From Rhodococcoides corynebacterioides NBRC 14404 (GTDB taxonomy: Bacteria; Actinomycetota; Actinomycetes; Mycobacteriales; Mycobacteriaceae), in contig NZ_BCWV01000009.1 in NCBI RefSeq assembly GCF_001894765.1, positions 1-64,000 on the forward strand: 64,000 nt of DNA, written 5' to 3'. A program made the translations under genes and the position numbers. Position 1 is the first letter of the stretch; each line of letters begins with the position of its first letter. Below the pieces are notes generated by a model. The model saw only the letters and a program-made list of their open reading frames with translations, searched no databases and had not been told where the DNA came from. Below are positions 54,250-64,000 of this stretch, one piece after another.

Positions 54250-55245
54250 TCAGGACGACTTCTGACGTTCCATCATCTCCACGATCCGCTCGAGGTCGTC
54301 CACCGACCCGAACTCGACCACGATCTTGCCCTTGCGCTTGCCCAGACTCACGGTGACGCGCGTGTCGAAGGAGTTGGAGAGCCGCTCGGCCACGTCCTGC
54401 AGCCCCGGCATCTGGATCGGCTTACGGCGCGGCGCGGGAGCCGGCCCGGGCGGTCCCTCCCGATTGGCCAGCGTCACCGCTTCCTCGGTCGCGCGCACCG
54501 AGAGCCCCTCCGCCACGATGCGAGCCGCCAGTTCTTCCTGCGCGTCGGCCCCGGCCTCGAGGGACAGCAGTGCTCGCGCGTGACCGGCCGACAGAACGCC
54601 CGCCGCCACGCGACGCTGCACGGCGATGGGGAGCCGCAGCAGCCTGATCATGTTGGTGATCACCGGTCGCGACCGGCCCAGACGAGCCGCCAGCTGATCG
54701 TGAGTCACGTCGAACTCCTCGAGCAGTTGCTGGTACGCAGCAGCTTCTTCGAGAGGATTGAGTTGCACTCGATGGATGTTCTCGAGCAGCGCGTCCCGCA
54801 GCAGCGTGTCGTCGGCGGTGTCGCGCACGATGGCCGGAATCGCGGTCAATCCGGCTTCCTGGCCGGCACGCCAGCGGCGTTCGCCCATGACCAACTGGAA
54901 CCGGCCCCCGCCGATGTCCCGCACCACGATGGGTTGCATCAATCCGAACTCGCGGATCGAGTGCACGAGTTCGTCCAGAGCCTCCTGCTCGAAGACGGTG
55001 CGGGGCTGCTTGGGGTTCGGTTCGATCGCGCTCGGCGGGATCTCACGATAGGTGGCGCCGGCGGGGGCGAGATCCTCCTCGGCGATCACCGCCGGGGGAG
55101 TGGGGGTCGGTGCCGACGCTGCCGTCGGGTCACCACCGATCACGACGTCCGCGGCCGCGGTTCCCAGCCCCGAACCCTGACCGGGGCCGGTCGGAATCAA
55201 TGCCGCGAGACCTCGGCCCAGCCCACCCTTGCGCGTCTGGCTCAT
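54250..55245 (-). CDS. parB: Chromosome partitioning protein ParB
   Basis: 331 residues. N-terminal [13 protein letters not shown] is the ParA-activating peptide; [22 protein letters not shown] is the CTPase/ParB box (GERRxRA); the helix-turn-helix ([19 protein letters not shown]) binds parS; the C-terminal about 60 residues dimerise. Start ATG overlaps the parA stop (ATGA). Spreads on DNA from the nearby parS sites. Confidence 0.97.
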   Translation of the reverse strand: MSQTRKGGLGRGLAALIPTGPGQGSGLGTAAADVVIGGDPTAASAPTPTPPAVIAEEDLAPAGATYREIPPSAIEPNPKQPRTVFEQEALDELVHSIREFGLMQPIVVRDIGGGRFQLVMGERRWRAGQEAGLTAIPAIVRDTADDTLLRDALLENIHRVQLNPLEEAAAYQQLLEEFDVTHDQLAARLGRSRPVITNMIRLLRLPIAVQRRVAAGVLSAGHARALLSLEAGADAQEELAARIVAEGLSVRATEEAVTLANREGPPGPAPAPRRKPIQMPGLQDVAERLSNSFDTRVTVSLGKRKGKIVVEFGSVDDLERIVEMMERQKSS

Positions 55246-56252
55246 GCCTCGACCTCCCGACCGTCACTCGCCGCAGCGCGTGCTGCCATCTCACGTCCAG
55301 CATCCAGATACGACATCGCTCCCCGTGAACCCGGGTCGTAGTCGAGAACCGTCATTCCGTATCCCGGTGCCTCGGACACCTTCACACTGCGAGGGATCAC
55401 CGACTTCAGAACGGCACTGCCGAAGTGACCACGGACCTCGTCGGCCACCTGATCGGCGAGCTTGGTCCGGCCGTCGTACATCGTGAGAATGACGGTGGAC
55501 ACGTGCAGAGCCGGATTCAGGTGGGCCTGGACCAACTCGATGTTGCGCAGGAGCTGCCCGACACCCTCGAGTGCGTAGTACTCGCACTGGATGGGAATCA
55601 GGACCTCCGAGGCCGCCACCATCGCGTTGACGGTGAGCAGTCCGAGCGACGGCGGGCAGTCGATGAGAACGAAGTCGATCCCGAGGCCGTCGAGCGCACT
55701 GTCGGCGAGAGCGGTCTTCAGGCGACCCTCCCGCGCGACCATCGACACGAGTTCGATCTCGGCACCGGCCAGATCGATCGTCGCCGGGATGCACATCAGA
55801 CGGGGGTTCTTGGGATTGCGCTGGATGGCCTCCGACGCCGTGATCTCACCGAGCAACAACTCGTAGCTCGACGGCGTGCCCGAGGTGTGGTCGGCACCCA
55901 ACGCCGTGGACGCGTTGCCCTGCGGGTCCAGATCGACGACCAGGACCGAGAGGCCCTGCAGGGCGAGGGCGGCGGCGAGATTGACGGCTGTCGTGGTCTT
56001 CCCGACGCCGCCCTTCTGGTTGGCGATCGTCAGGACGCGGCGGCGTGTCGGCTTCGGCAGCGAGACGCCCCCCGGATGCAGAACCTCACTCGCGCGCTGA
56101 GCGGCTGCGCCGATGGGGGTGTCGTCGGTGGTCATCGGCGAGTAGCCGTACGGATCGGCGGCACCGTCGGTACCACGCGTGCCCGACGACGTTTCACGTG
56201 AAACAGCTCGGGGTGTTTCACGTGAAACGTGGTTGGTCGGCTCACCCGACAT
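55242..56252 (-). CDS. parA: Chromosome partitioning ATPase ParA
   Basis: 336 residues. Deviant Walker A KGGVGKTT (80-87), Walker [15 protein letters not shown], and second motif [15 protein letters not shown]. About 70 extra residues precede the ATPase core. ATG 56252 has AAGGAG eight bases upstream, which places two parS sites inside codons 9-13 and 17-21 (VSRET twice). A shorter alternative starts at MTTDDTPIG (56135). Confidence 0.95.
   Translation of the reverse strand: MSGEPTNHVSRETPRAVSRETSSGTRGTDGAADPYGYSPMTTDDTPIGAAAQRASEVLHPGGVSLPKPTRRRVLTIANQKGGVGKTTTAVNLAAALALQGLSVLVVDLDPQGNASTALGADHTSGTPSSYELLLGEITASEAIQRNPKNPRLMCIPATIDLAGAEIELVSMVAREGRLKTALADSALDGLGIDFVLIDCPPSLGLLTVNAMVAASEVLIPIQCEYYALEGVGQLLRNIELVQAHLNPALHVSTVILTMYDGRTKLADQVADEVRGHFGSAVLKSVIPRSVKVSEAPGYGMTVLDYDPGSRGAMSYLDAGREMAARAAASDGREVEA
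56191..56204. promoter_or_regulatory. parS site 1
   Basis: Perfect GTTTCACGTGAAAC palindrome, the near-universal ParB site. Coincides with parA codons 17-21. Confidence 0.95.
56215..56228. promoter_or_regulatory. parS site 2
   Basis: Second perfect GTTTCACGTGAAAC, 24 bp from site 1 (parA codons 9-13); the 24-bp spacing keeps both in phase with the reading frame. Confidence 0.95.
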
Positions 56253-56304
56253 GCAGGCTCCTTCATGGGTGTGATGACTGCGGGCGGACAAACCGCGCGC
56301 GCCG

Positions 56305-57006
56305 TCAGTTGCCGGCGGACCGCCGTGCGGGGCGGTGGCTCCGAGGCGCGCGCTCCGCACGCACCACGATAGTGGGTGTCGGTACGACTCCCCGACCACA
56401 GACCGCGACCTCCGGGTTCGCAGCCCCCAACCGCGTCAACGCAGTCCGGTCACGGTCGATCTCGTCCTGTGCCGTACTGCCCTTGAGGGCGATCATGACG
56501 CCACCCTCGTGGACGAGGGGGAGCGACCACCGCGCGAGCTTCTCCAACGGAGCCACGGCGCGGGAGGTCACGACGTCGGCTCCACCCGCTTCCTTCACGA
56601 CGCCCGGTTGCTCGGCGCGACCGCGCACCACCGTGGCCGTGAGACCGAGAGCGTCGACGATCTCCGCGAGATACACGGACCGCCGCAGCAGCGGCTCGAC
56701 GAGAAACACCGTGAGGTCGGGCCGCGCGATGGCAAGGGGTATCCCCGGCAGTCCGGCCCCGCTACCGACATCGACCACCGACGCACCGTCCGGCACGAGC
56801 TCGCCGACCACTGCACAGTTCAGCAGGTGCCGTTCCCACAGGCGCGGAACCTCACGAGGACCGATGAGCCCCCTCTCGACACCATCGGTGCTGAGGGAGG
56901 TCCAGTACCTCCGCGCGAGATCCGTGCGATCGCCGAACACCCGCTCGATGGCGTCGTGCACCCACTCCGCGGCGTCATCCGTGTTGTCGTGTTCCACGTG
57001 AAACAT
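56305..57006 (-). CDS. rsmG: 16S rRNA (guanine527-N7) methyltransferase RsmG
   Basis: 233 residues. SAM site [41 protein letters not shown], and [12 protein letters not shown] with [17 protein letters not shown] are family signatures. Loss of the enzyme gives low-level streptomycin resistance in relatives. Start uncertain: ATG 57006 (MFHVEH) overlaps parS-like site 3 and has a close GAGAGG; GTG 57054 is an alternative. Confidence 0.94.
   Translation of the reverse strand: MFHVEHDNTDDAAEWVHDAIERVFGDRTDLARRYWTSLSTDGVERGLIGPREVPRLWERHLLNCAVVGELVPDGASVVDVGSGAGLPGIPLAIARPDLTVFLVEPLLRRSVYLAEIVDALGLTATVVRGRAEQPGVVKEAGGADVVTSRAVAPLEKLARWSLPLVHEGGVMIALKGSTAQDEIDRDRTALTRLGAANPEVAVCGRGVVPTPTIVVRAERAPRSHRPARRSAGN
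56991..57004. promoter_or_regulatory. parS-like site 3 at the rsmG start
   Basis: GTTCCACGTGAAAC differs from perfect parS by one base (T to C), allowed in the published TGTTNCACGTGAAACA consensus. It spans codons 1-6 of rsmG. Confidence 0.85.
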
Positions 57007-57137
57007 CCTCTCGCGCCGGGTCCAGCGGCGTGAAATCACACTGGTGTCATTCACCGTGCCGTCGTGCCGATGCGCACCGTCGCACTGTAATGGCAGAGCA
57101 CGACATCGTCCGAACCGACGACGCCCCGACACGACGA

Positions 57138-57165
57138 ACGGGGCGCGACCTCGGTCGCGCCCCGT
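57138..57165 (-). terminator. Hairpin terminator after jag
   Basis: ACGGGGCGCGACC (57138-57150) / GGTCGCGCCCCGT (57153-57165), 13-bp complementarity with a tight loop, 45 bp after the jag stop. It also precedes rsmG, so rsmG-parA-parB is likely a separate transcript. Confidence 0.82.
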
Positions 57166-57210
57166 CCTCGATCCCGCAGGATCCTGTCACTGCATGACAG
57201 CCGTCGTTCG

Positions 57211-57765
57211 TCACTCCTTGACGACGACCACCCGCCGCTGCGGCTCGGCACCCTCGCTCTCGCTGGTGACTCCGGAGACGGCCGCGACCGCGTCGTGCAC
57301 GATCTTCCGCTCGAACGGGGTCATCGGATCGAGCGCCTCGCGGCCGCCGTCCCGAGCGACGCGCTCCGCCGCCGAGGTGCCCAACTCGGTCAGCTCCTGT
57401 CGGCGCGCAGCGCGCCACCCGGCGATGTCCAGCATGAGCTTGCTGCGCTCGCCCGTGCTCTGCTGCACGGCCAACCGAGTCAGCTCCTGGAGTGCGTCGA
57501 GCACCTCGCCCTTGCGTCCCACGAGCTTGGTGAGATCCTTGCCGCCGTCGATGGAGACCACGGCGCGATCACCCTCGACGTCCAGGTCGATGTCTCCGTC
57601 GAAATCGAGCACGTCGAGCAGTTGCTCGAGGTAGTCGCCGGCGATCTCGCCTTCCTCGACCAGATAGTCCTCACCGTCGTCGGCGTCGGACTCCACGACC
57701 GCAGCCGCGTCGATGGTCTCGTCGGTGGTGGGCTCGGCCGGGTCGGTCCGTGCATCGGTGGTCAC
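57211..57765 (-). CDS. jag: Jag/KhpB RNA-binding protein
   Basis: 184 residues. Acidic N-terminus (about 1-35), then EGEIAGDYLEQLLDVLDFDGDIDLDVEGDRAVVSIDG (KH-type domain), VGRKGEVLDALQELTRLAVQQ, and a C-terminal R3H-like segment with PFERKIVHDAVAAV. GTG 57765 preferred because GGAAG lies 8 bp upstream; ATG 57786 or GTG 57861 (overlapping the yidC stop) are alternatives. Pairs with YidC in the operon. Confidence 0.92.
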   Translation of the reverse strand: MTTDARTDPAEPTTDETIDAAAVVESDADDGEDYLVEEGEIAGDYLEQLLDVLDFDGDIDLDVEGDRAVVSIDGGKDLTKLVGRKGEVLDALQELTRLAVQQSTGERSKLMLDIAGWRAARRQELTELGTSAAERVARDGGREALDPMTPFERKIVHDAVAAVSGVTSESEGAEPQRRVVVVKE

Positions 57766-57857
57766 AGTGGCAGCTTCCGTTCGCATCGTCGATCGGTTCG
57801 CGGACCGATCGGGCTGGGTGTGTCGGACTGGTGTGGGGGAGAGCCGATCAGCGCCGA

Positions 57858-58952
57858 TCACCGACGTCGCTGATTCTTCGGCCGCACCTTCCCCGGCGGG
57901 GTCTTCTTCTTCTTCGGTGTGGTCGCACCACCCGTCCCGGACGGGGACGGCGAGGACGCTGCCGCGGAATCGCCGTCCGCCGACTCACCGTTCCCCGAGA
58001 CGGCGGGACGGACCGGCTTGGCGCCGGGCGCCGGCTTCTTCTTGGTCAGCTCGGGCCGCGCACCGGGCTTGGGCGCGTTGTCGTTGCGACGCTCGATCGC
58101 GGCTTCCTTCGCCGCAGCCTCTTCCTTGTCGATCCGACCGAACACCAGGTGCTGCTGACCGTAGGTCCACATGTTGTTGCTGACCCAGTACAAGAGGATG
58201 GCCACCGGCAGGAACGGTCCACCGACGAGGACGCCCAGCGGGAACACGTAGAGCGCGAGCTTGTTCATGATCGCGGCCTGCGGGTTGGCGGCCGCCGCTT
58301 CCGACTGCCGGGCCACCGACGCGCGGGAGTTCAGGTGCGTGGCCACCGACGCGATGATCATGAGGGGCACGGACACCGCGACGATCGGCCACACGGACGG
58401 GATGCCGCCGAACGGCTCGAACGCGATGAGCACGGAATCGGGCGAGGTGATCGCCGCCGAGATCGGCGCACCGAACAGTCGAGCCGACAGGAACGACTGC
58501 ACGTCGTCCACGCTGAAGAAGTAGTTCGGGGTGTTGGCGTTGACCTCGGGGCTCAGGCCCAGCTGTCCGATACCGGTGCCGGTGCGGTTGAAGGACCGCA
58601 ACACATGGAACAGGCCGATGAACACCGGCGCCTGCGCCAGCACGGGGAGGCAACCCATGATCGGGTTGAAGCCGTGCTCCTTCTGCAGCTTCTGCATCTC
58701 GAGCGCGAGCTTCTGCCGGTCCTTGCCGTACTTCTTCTGCAGCGCCTTGATCTGTGGCTGCAGCTCCTGCATCTGGCGAGTGGTCCGCACCTGCTTCACG
58801 AACGGCTTGTACAGCAGCAATCGCAGTGTGAACACGAGGAACACCACCGACAGCGCCCAGGCGAAACCGGAGTCCGCGCCGAGGACGGCACCGAACACCT
58901 TGTGCCAGACCCAGAGGATTCCGGATACCGGGTAATAGATGAAGTCGAGCAC
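57858..58952 (-). CDS. yidC: Membrane protein insertase YidC
   Basis: 364 residues. Helix 1 near residues 2-22, no large periplasmic domain (Gram-positive type); [36 protein letters not shown] (cytoplasmic helical hairpin) and [25 protein letters not shown] are key segments, with the hydrophilic groove Arg in [10 protein letters not shown]-terminal Pro/Lys/Ala-rich tail (about 285-364) is basic and probably ribosome-binding. Confidence 0.95.
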   Translation of the reverse strand: MLDFIYYPVSGILWVWHKVFGAVLGADSGFAWALSVVFLVFTLRLLLYKPFVKQVRTTRQMQELQPQIKALQKKYGKDRQKLALEMQKLQKEHGFNPIMGCLPVLAQAPVFIGLFHVLRSFNRTGTGIGQLGLSPEVNANTPNYFFSVDDVQSFLSARLFGAPISAAITSPDSVLIAFEPFGGIPSVWPIVAVSVPLMIIASVATHLNSRASVARQSEAAAANPQAAIMNKLALYVFPLGVLVGGPFLPVAILLYWVSNNMWTYGQQHLVFGRIDKEEAAAKEAAIERRNDNAPKPGARPELTKKKPAPGAKPVRPAVSGNGESADGDSAAASSPSPSGTGGATTPKKKKTPPGKVRPKNQRRR

Positions 58953-58956
58953 GACT

Positions 58957-59307
58957 CTAGGTACTCCTTATGTTCGTTCCATCCACGTGCGGATGATCGG
59001 GACCGGACTCGTCGTCGCACCGCTCCGTGGCCGGCGCGGCACTCCGGCGCCGCCGTTCCGGCACCGGGTCCCACCCACCAGGGTGCCAGGGCGCGCACTT
59101 GAGCAGACGCACGATGCCGAGCACGGTACCGACCACCAGCCCACGCGTGCGCAGCGCCTCCACGGCGTACTCGCTGCACGTGGGGGTGAATCGGCACGTC
59201 GGCAGCCGCAGAGGCGAGACGTACGTGCGATAGAGCTCGATGATCGCGATCGCAGCACGGGCGGGGAACGACACCACGGCCCGGAGACGACGCGACGGAG
59301 TTGTCAC
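58957..59307 (-). CDS. yidD: YidD membrane-protein insertion efficiency factor
   Basis: 116 residues. [26 protein letters not shown] and [13 protein letters not shown] are the highly conserved Cys-rich signatures; the N-terminal amphipathic segment binds membrane. The C-terminal 35 residues are variable. Overlaps rnpA by 4 bp and lies 4 bp before yidC. Confidence 0.95.
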   Translation of the reverse strand: MTTPSRRLRAVVSFPARAAIAIIELYRTYVSPLRLPTCRFTPTCSEYAVEALRTRGLVVGTVLGIVRLLKCAPWHPGGWDPVPERRRRSAAPATERCDDESGPDHPHVDGTNIRST

Positions 59308-59714
59308 CGGTCCGACGGCCCGCGGTCGGAACTCGGCACGGCGGTCGTCTCGTCGACCGCGCCGAGTCGTCGCAACGCGGACCGCAACTGGCGTTCGAGG
59401 TCCGGCGACGACGCGGTCGCGGCGCCGACCAATGCGCGCACGACGACGTCGGTGTCGGGATCGAGGCTCGCGACCATCGAAGCGCAGACATGACGAAGCC
59501 GGCGAGCGACTCGATGTCGAGTCACCGCCGGCCCCACTGCTTTGCTGACGACCAATCCCACGCGCGCGACACGCGGACCTCCCGGGTCCGGCCGCACATC
59601 GACGCGACGGGTGGACACGTGCACGACGATGTCGCGCCGTCCTACCCGACGACCGCCACGCGTCGTCGCCCGGAAATCGGACGAGCGATGCAGGCGGTGC
59701 TGCTCAGGCAACAC
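59304..59714 (-). CDS. rnpA: Ribonuclease P protein component
   Basis: 136 residues, very basic. RVGLVVSKAVGPAVTRHRVARRLRHV contains the RNR-like RNA-binding motif. GTG 59714 begins VLPEQHRL. Partner of the RnpB RNA, not in this window. Overlaps yidD. Confidence 0.95.
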   Translation of the reverse strand: MLPEQHRLHRSSDFRATTRGGRRVGRRDIVVHVSTRRVDVRPDPGGPRVARVGLVVSKAVGPAVTRHRVARRLRHVCASMVASLDPDTDVVVRALVGAATASSPDLERQLRSALRRLGAVDETTAVPSSDRGPSDR

Positions 59715-59767
59715 CCGAGCCTCCGATCACCGCGCCAGAAGGATGCCTGTGCGTCCGCCGAGGCGAA

Positions 59768-59911
59768 TCAGGCCGTGAGGGACGCGCGGCCCTTGGAGCG
59801 CCGAGCGGACACGATCGCGCGGCCGGCCCGAGTGCGCATGCGCAGACGGAAGCCGTGCACGCGTGCACGACGACGGTTGTTCGGCTGGAACGTCCGCTTG
59901 CCCTTGGCCAC
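59768..59911 (-). CDS. rpmH: 50S ribosomal protein L34
   Basis: 47 residues: [17 protein letters not shown] to GRASLTA. GTG 59911 has GAGGAG upstream. Classic rpmH-rnpA pair at the origin; encoded proteins are ribosomal and RNase P components. Confidence 0.97.
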   Translation of the reverse strand: MAKGKRTFQPNNRRRARVHGFRLRMRTRAGRAIVSARRSKGRASLTA

Positions 59912-60134
59912 GGTGAAACTCCTCGATACGTCGACGCCCGCGTCGGGCATCGATGGTGTGCTGATGGTCGCGAGTTCGGTGAACTCGAGTTCGGGTGGTC
60001 ACCCGCGCGGCCGCCGCGGCGGATTCGCATACCGCACATGTGCGCAGCAGGTGACCGTTCGAGGGTACTGACGGCGAGGAAGCGGGTCAAACCGCCGGCG
60101 ACGAACCGGAATCGGACGGACCGGACCGTTCGCC

Positions 60135-60163
60135 TTGTTGGGCCTCGCTCGGGGTGCTAATTT
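60135..60163 (+). promoter_or_regulatory. dnaA promoter
   Basis: TTGTTG (60135-60140), 17-bp spacer, TAATTT (60158-60163): a good housekeeping sigma match 320 bp before dnaA, giving a long leader. Confidence 0.7.
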
Positions 60164-60355
60164 CTCCCCCGGCAGGGGGAACCGGTCGGCCGCAGGGTCG
60201 GGCCGTCCACGGCAGCGGGGCCGGACGAGTGCGCTCGGCGCACCCGGTGTGGACGGCGTTTCTGCTGGTCGGGACCCGGTTCGTCGCCCTCGCGGCGATT
60301 TCGCGCAGGACCACGGCACACGCCACCGACGGCCTCGGGGCTACATCCGTGTCGT

Positions 60356-60375
60356 TCGTCCACAGCTGTGGATAA
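60356..60375. promoter_or_regulatory. DnaA-box pair upstream of dnaA
   Basis: TCGTCCACA (60356-60364, one mismatch to TTGTCCACA) and TGTGGATAA (60367-60375, minus-strand TTATCCACA, perfect E. coli-type box) face each other around CAGCTG. Likely autoregulatory. Confidence 0.75.
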
Positions 60376-60486
60376 TTATGTGGAAACACTGGTCGGGTGG
60401 CATATTCGCGGGTGTCGACGCCGGCTCGTACGGAGCTCGTGTCACTTCGGCCGCGGGTGATCCACGGCCCGATCGGGAGGGACATC

Positions 60487-62025
60487 GTGCAGGACGATCC
60501 GGACGTGTTGGCCGGAGTGTGGCCCGATGTCGTGGCCGAACTCACCGACGGCTCGGACCTCTCCGCGGCACTGTCACGGGCGCAGAAGGCCTGGTTGGCC
60601 CTGGTGCGCCCCATCACGCTCACGCAGGGGTTCGCCTTGCTCTCGGTCCCGTCCCCACTGGCGCAGGAGGCCGTCGAGCGGGGTCTGCGCGAGCCGATCC
60701 TCACGGCCCTGGGTCGACATCTGGACGTCCCCGTCGAGGGGCTCGGCGTGCGGCTCGCCCCGCCCTCGGACGACGAGGAGGACGACGAACCCGATCACAA
60801 GTACGAACCCGCCACCTCCGGCCCGGTGTATCGACGCCGGTTCTCCGGCGAGGCGACGTCGGGCGTGCCGTCGGACACCGAGGGCGGTGACCTCGAGGAG
60901 GTCGACGACGACCGGGATGCCGTCGCCGCCGTCCAGAACTCGTGGCCGACGTCCTACACCGCCCCACCGCGTACCAGCACGACGGCGTCGAGCGGGACCA
61001 GCCTGAACTCGAAGTACACGTTCGACACCTTCGTGATCGGGGCCTCGAACCGGTTCGCCCACGCCGCGGCCGTCGCCATCGCCGAGGCCCCCGCTCGGGC
61101 GTACAACCCGCTGTTCGTGTGGGGGTCGTCGGGACTGGGCAAGACCCACCTGCTGCACGCGGCCGGCCACTACGCGCAGCGTCTGTTCCCCGGGATGCGC
61201 GTGAAGTACGTGTCCACGGAGGAGTTCACCAACGACTTCATCAACAGCCTCCGGGACGACCGCAAGGTGGCGTTCAAGCGCCGCTATCGCGAGACGGACG
61301 TGCTGCTGGTCGACGACATCCAGTTCATCGAGGGCAAGGAAGGTATCCAGGAGGAGTTCTTCCACACCTTCAACACGCTGCACAACGCCAACAAGCAGAT
61401 CGTCGTGTCGTCCGATCGGCCGCCGAAGCAGCTGGCCACCCTCGAGGAACGGCTGCGGACCCGCTTCGAGTGGGGCCTGATCACCGATGTCCAGCCCCCG
61501 GAACTCGAGACCCGCATCGCGATTCTGAGCAAGAAGGCGCAGATGGACCGGCTCGACGTGCCGCACGACGTCCTCGAGCTGATCGCCAGCCGGATCGAGC
61601 GCAACATCCGCGAGCTCGAGGGCGCGCTGATCCGGGTGACGGCCTTCGCGTCCCTCAACGGGCACACTCTCGACACCAAGCTCGCCGAGGTGGTGCTGCA
61701 CGACCTCATCCCGGACGCCCCGGGAGTCGAGATCAACGCCGCCACGATCATGGCGGTGACCGCGGAATACTTCGACACCACGATCGAGGAGCTGTGCGGG
61801 CCCGGCAAGGCGCGAGCGATCGCCCAGGCCCGGCAGATCGCGATGTACCTGTGCCGAGAGCTCACCGACCTCTCCCTGCCGAAGATCGGCCAGACCTTCG
61901 GTCGAGACCACACCACGGTGATGTACGCCGACAAGAAGATCCGCAAGGAGATGACCGAGCGTCACCGGACCTACAACCAGGTCCAGGAACTCACCGCGCG
62001 CATCAAGCAACGCTCCACTCGATGA
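60487..62025 (+). CDS. dnaA: Chromosomal replication initiator DnaA
   Basis: 512 residues. Domain I about 1-90 ([16 protein letters not shown]), acidic linker II about 95-170, AAA+ domain III with Walker A GSSGLGKT (about 213) and Walker B LLVDDIQF (about 275), and domain IV ending in [18 protein letters not shown]-recognition segment (about 473). GTG 60487 follows GGGAGG and begins [12 protein letters not shown] as in relatives. Confidence 0.97.
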   Translation: MQDDPDVLAGVWPDVVAELTDGSDLSAALSRAQKAWLALVRPITLTQGFALLSVPSPLAQEAVERGLREPILTALGRHLDVPVEGLGVRLAPPSDDEEDDEPDHKYEPATSGPVYRRRFSGEATSGVPSDTEGGDLEEVDDDRDAVAAVQNSWPTSYTAPPRTSTTASSGTSLNSKYTFDTFVIGASNRFAHAAAVAIAEAPARAYNPLFVWGSSGLGKTHLLHAAGHYAQRLFPGMRVKYVSTEEFTNDFINSLRDDRKVAFKRRYRETDVLLVDDIQFIEGKEGIQEEFFHTFNTLHNANKQIVVSSDRPPKQLATLEERLRTRFEWGLITDVQPPELETRIAILSKKAQMDRLDVPHDVLELIASRIERNIRELEGALIRVTAFASLNGHTLDTKLAEVVLHDLIPDAPGVEINAATIMAVTAEYFDTTIEELCGPGKARAIAQARQIAMYLCRELTDLSLPKIGQTFGRDHTTVMYADKKIRKEMTERHRTYNQVQELTARIKQRSTR

Positions 62026-62565
62026 CCCCGAGCGCCCCCCGGCCCCCGATCTCCGCCCCGCGGATCGATCGGGGGCCGTCGCCTTTCCCTCGACTCGACG
62101 TCGATACACACCTGTGGACAACCATGTGAATAACGTGGATTCCCCGGGGATGAAACGTGGAGTTCTCCAGAGCGCCACCGACCGTCCACACCCGAGCCGC
62201 CGGGGTCCCGATTCCACCCCCGGGTCGATCCTCGAGCCGCCACGCCGTGTCACCAGCACCGGACACCCTCGCTCCACAGGTTCCACAGGACCTATGACTG
62301 TTGCTTGTATTTCTTTCCAAGAACACTTCTTCTAAAACAGCGTGGGTACAGATCGATGCACACCCACCGACTCGCGTCGGGATTCCCGAGCATCGGACCG
62401 AGGCCCGACTTTCCAGCGAGCCGCCGAGCGCATAGCGTGTGCTGTGCCCACCGCCCCTTCAGCGGTGCCGTACCGACCCACCCGACCTCGTTCGGCCCGT
62501 CGCCGCTGTCAGCGGCCGGCCGTCGAGTGACGAGACCCGCGACGACCGAGAGGATCACCCGAGCG
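62026..62565. other. oriC: Replication origin oriC
   Basis: 540-bp gene-free dnaA-dnaN spacer. DnaA boxes: TGTGGACAA (62113-62121, perfect TTGTCCACA on minus), TGTGAATAA (62125-62133, one mismatch), CCGTCCACA (62182-62190), and weaker ones. An AT-rich stretch (62291-62340) in otherwise GC-rich DNA is the probable unwinding element. No gene; dnaN promoter probably lies here too. Confidence 0.9.
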
Positions 62566-63750
62566 ATGGAGCTGGGCACCGTGAAGTTTCGAGTCGCTCG
62601 AGACGATTTCTCCGATTCCGTCGCGTGGGTGGCTCGATCGCTTCCGTCCCGCCCGGCCGTTCCCGTGCTCGGTGGTGTGCTCCTGGCCGTCGACGATTCC
62701 GGCTTGACGGTCTCCGGTTTCGACTACGAGGTCTCCGCTCAGGTCCGCGTCCCGGTGGAGGTGGCCGGCAGCGGTCAGGTGCTCGTGTCGGGCAAGTTGC
62801 TCGCCGACATCACCCGGTCGCTCCCCGCGAAGCCCGTCGACGTCACGGTGGACGGCACCAAGGTGCTGATCACGTGCGGTAGCGCCAAGTTCTCCCTGCC
62901 GACGATGCCCGTCGAGGACTACCCGTCGCTGCCGGAGCTCCCGTCGCAGACCGGCACCCTGCCCGTCGACGTTTTCGCGCAGGCCATCTCCCAGGTGGCG
63001 GTGGCCGCGGGCAAGGACGACACCCTGCCGATGCTGACCGGCATCCGGATGGAGATCGACGGCGACGCCGTGGTCCTGGCCGCAACCGATCGTTTCCGTC
63101 TCGCGGTCCGCGAGCTCGAGTGGAGCCCGGCGGCCGCGGGCACCACCGCAGCCGTGCTCATTCCGGCGAAGACGCTGTCGGATTCCGCGAAAAGCATCGG
63201 CACGGGCGGGGATTCGGCCGTGCAGCTCGCCCTCGGATCGGCGTCGCACGTCGGTAACGACGGTCTGCTCGGCATCGTCGGCGACGGTCGACGCACCACG
63301 ACGAGACTGCTCGACGCCGAGTTCCCCAAGTTCCGTCAGCTGCTGCCCGCCGAGCACACGGCCGTTGCCACGGTGCCGATCGCGCCGCTGCTCGACGCCA
63401 TCAAGCGTGTCGCCCTGCTCGCCGAGCGCGGCGCTCAGGTTCGCCTCGAGTTCGCGTCGGATTCCGTGACGTTGTCCGCCGGCGGAGACGACGCCGGACG
63501 CGCCGAGGAGTCCATCGAAGCGCACTTCCAGGGCGAGCCGCTCACCATCGCCTTCAACCCCGGCTACCTGATCGACGGCCTCACGTCGTTGCACTCGGAG
63601 CGCGTGTCGTTCGGCTTCACCACCCCGAGCCGCCCCGCCGTGCTGCGTCCGGCCGGCGAGGACGAACTCACGGCCGACGAGAGCGGAACGTTCGCGGCGC
63701 CGAGCAGCGAGTACACGTATCTGCTGATGCCCGTGCGTCTTCCGGGCTGA
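62566..63750 (+). CDS. dnaN: DNA polymerase III beta sliding clamp
   Basis: 394 residues. [40 protein letters not shown] start; three similar clamp domains follow; ends [15 protein letters not shown], the C-terminal MPVRL clamp ending. ATG 62566 chosen; upstream open frame falls in oriC. Forms the ring that tethers polymerase. Confidence 0.97.
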   Translation: MELGTVKFRVARDDFSDSVAWVARSLPSRPAVPVLGGVLLAVDDSGLTVSGFDYEVSAQVRVPVEVAGSGQVLVSGKLLADITRSLPAKPVDVTVDGTKVLITCGSAKFSLPTMPVEDYPSLPELPSQTGTLPVDVFAQAISQVAVAAGKDDTLPMLTGIRMEIDGDAVVLAATDRFRLAVRELEWSPAAAGTTAAVLIPAKTLSDSAKSIGTGGDSAVQLALGSASHVGNDGLLGIVGDGRRTTTRLLDAEFPKFRQLLPAEHTAVATVPIAPLLDAIKRVALLAERGAQVRLEFASDSVTLSAGGDDAGRAEESIEAHFQGEPLTIAFNPGYLIDGLTSLHSERVSFGFTTPSRPAVLRPAGEDELTADESGTFAAPSSEYTYLLMPVRLPG

Positions 63751-63821
63751 CCGGGGGCAGAACACACCCGAACGCGCCGGTCACCGGCGACCCGGGGTCA
63801 CCACCTGAAAGGACACCACGG

Positions 63822-64000
63822 ATGAAGATCGGTCTGATCGGACTCGGCAAGATGGGGTTCAACATGCGTGAGCGGCTGCGCCGCCACGACATCGAGGTCG
63901 TCGGGTACGACCCTCGGCCCGAGGTCACGGACGTGGCGTCCCTCGCCGCTCTCGCCGATGCGCTGCCGGCCCCGCGCATCGTGTGGGTCATGGTGCCGTC
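63822..64000 (+). CDS. gnd: 6-phosphogluconate dehydrogenase (Gnd-like), 5' part
   Basis: First 59 residues and part of the next codon: MKIGLIGLGKMGFNMRERL contains the GxGxxG NADP site, GYDPRP the ribose-binding region and WVMVPS the family VxVMVP motif. The truncated end is the window border. Decarboxylating gnd between dnaN and recF is usual in Mycobacteriales. Confidence 0.9.
   Translation, partial: MKIGLIGLGKMGFNMRERLRRHDIEVVGYDPRPEVTDVASLAALADALPAPRIVWVMVP

Larger units (their letters stand above)
59912..60486. other. 575-bp rpmH-dnaA intergenic region
   Basis: Divergent promoter region. It contains the dnaA promoter (60135-60163), a CCCCC/GGGGG hairpin right after it (about 60165-60179), and a DnaA-box cluster at 60356-60375. 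No gene is seen in it; an ATG at 60397 opens an in-frame extension of dnaA with no ribosome site. Confidence 0.75.

Noticed and set aside
60397..60486. Upstream dnaA start at ATG 60397
   Set aside because: The 30 extra residues are not family-like and lack a ribosome site, while GTG 60487 has GGGAGG and gives the conserved MQDDPDVL start.
1..64000. tRNA or rRNA genes
   Set aside because: I looked by eye for the conserved T-loop GGTTCRANYCC and found none with a matching acceptor stem; a covariance-model search would settle this.

Overview
The window is high-GC DNA (roughly 70% by eye) from an actinobacterium of the order Mycobacteriales, most likely Rhodococcus or a close relative. The main evidence is a textbook mycobacterial-type origin region at the right end: parB-parA-rsmG-jag-yidC-yidD-rnpA-rpmH on the minus strand, then dnaA, oriC, dnaN and a gnd-like gene on the plus strand. 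CwlM, a MurJ-pseudokinase fusion, SigM with its anti-sigma factor, DUF5318, inositol-phosphate synthase and an F420-type luciferase-like oxidoreductase support the same placement. Species-level assignment is not possible from the sequence alone.

Layout. 1-3.4 kb: bifunctional penicillin-binding protein PonA (3' end outside the window) and a DUF5318 protein. 3.7-7 kb: a PadR regulator with a perfect palindromic operator, ino1, and an uncharacterised DUF2786 / HExxH metallohydrolase pair. 7-17.4 kb: short-chain dehydrogenase, an orphan molybdopterin oxidoreductase, an LLM oxidoreductase, Amt, an amino-acid ABC importer with a fused binding protein and permease, a glutathione-independent formaldehyde dehydrogenase and an alpha/beta hydrolase. 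17.5-30.8 kb: an accessory block with a PhoX-type phosphatase, universal stress proteins, an APC permease, a MarR-controlled pirin/WrbA/VOC cluster, an SDR, a tripartite tricarboxylate transporter (TctCBA), a DRGH nuclease and a second pirin. 30.8-40.8 kb: leuS, an SdpI-like Cys-tailed protein, an SBF-like transporter, an SDR with tandemly duplicated 3'-end hairpins, a frameshifted udgX, gadB, a YqgE/AlgH protein and an MFS permease. 40.7-54 kb: CCA-adding enzyme, Nudix, DUF6049, MurJ, sigM, anti-sigma factor, trxB, trxA, cwlM and a conserved protein. 54-64 kb: the partition and origin region.

How the genes work together. The right half is a cell-envelope and chromosome hub: MurJ, CwlM, PonA and YidC/Jag act on peptidoglycan and membrane insertion; ParA, ParB and three parS-like sites act on origin segregation; DnaA and DnaN start replication. 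Nudix-DUF6049-murJ and sigM-anti-sigma look like translationally coupled operons, and trxBA has a SigR/SigH-like disulfide-stress promoter. The accessory block mostly handles nutrient uptake (ammonium, amino acids, carboxylates) and redox or quinone/aldehyde detoxification.

Notable points: a one-base frameshift splitting udgX exactly before its diagnostic RRIH segment; parS sites embedded in the first codons of parA and at the start of rsmG; several short tandem duplications that copy gene ends (12.3, 22.1, 30.0 and 35.6 kb); and a ponA-to-MFS block lying on the opposite side of oriC from where I recall it in M. tuberculosis. I found no tRNA, rRNA, CRISPR array, insertion sequence or prophage.
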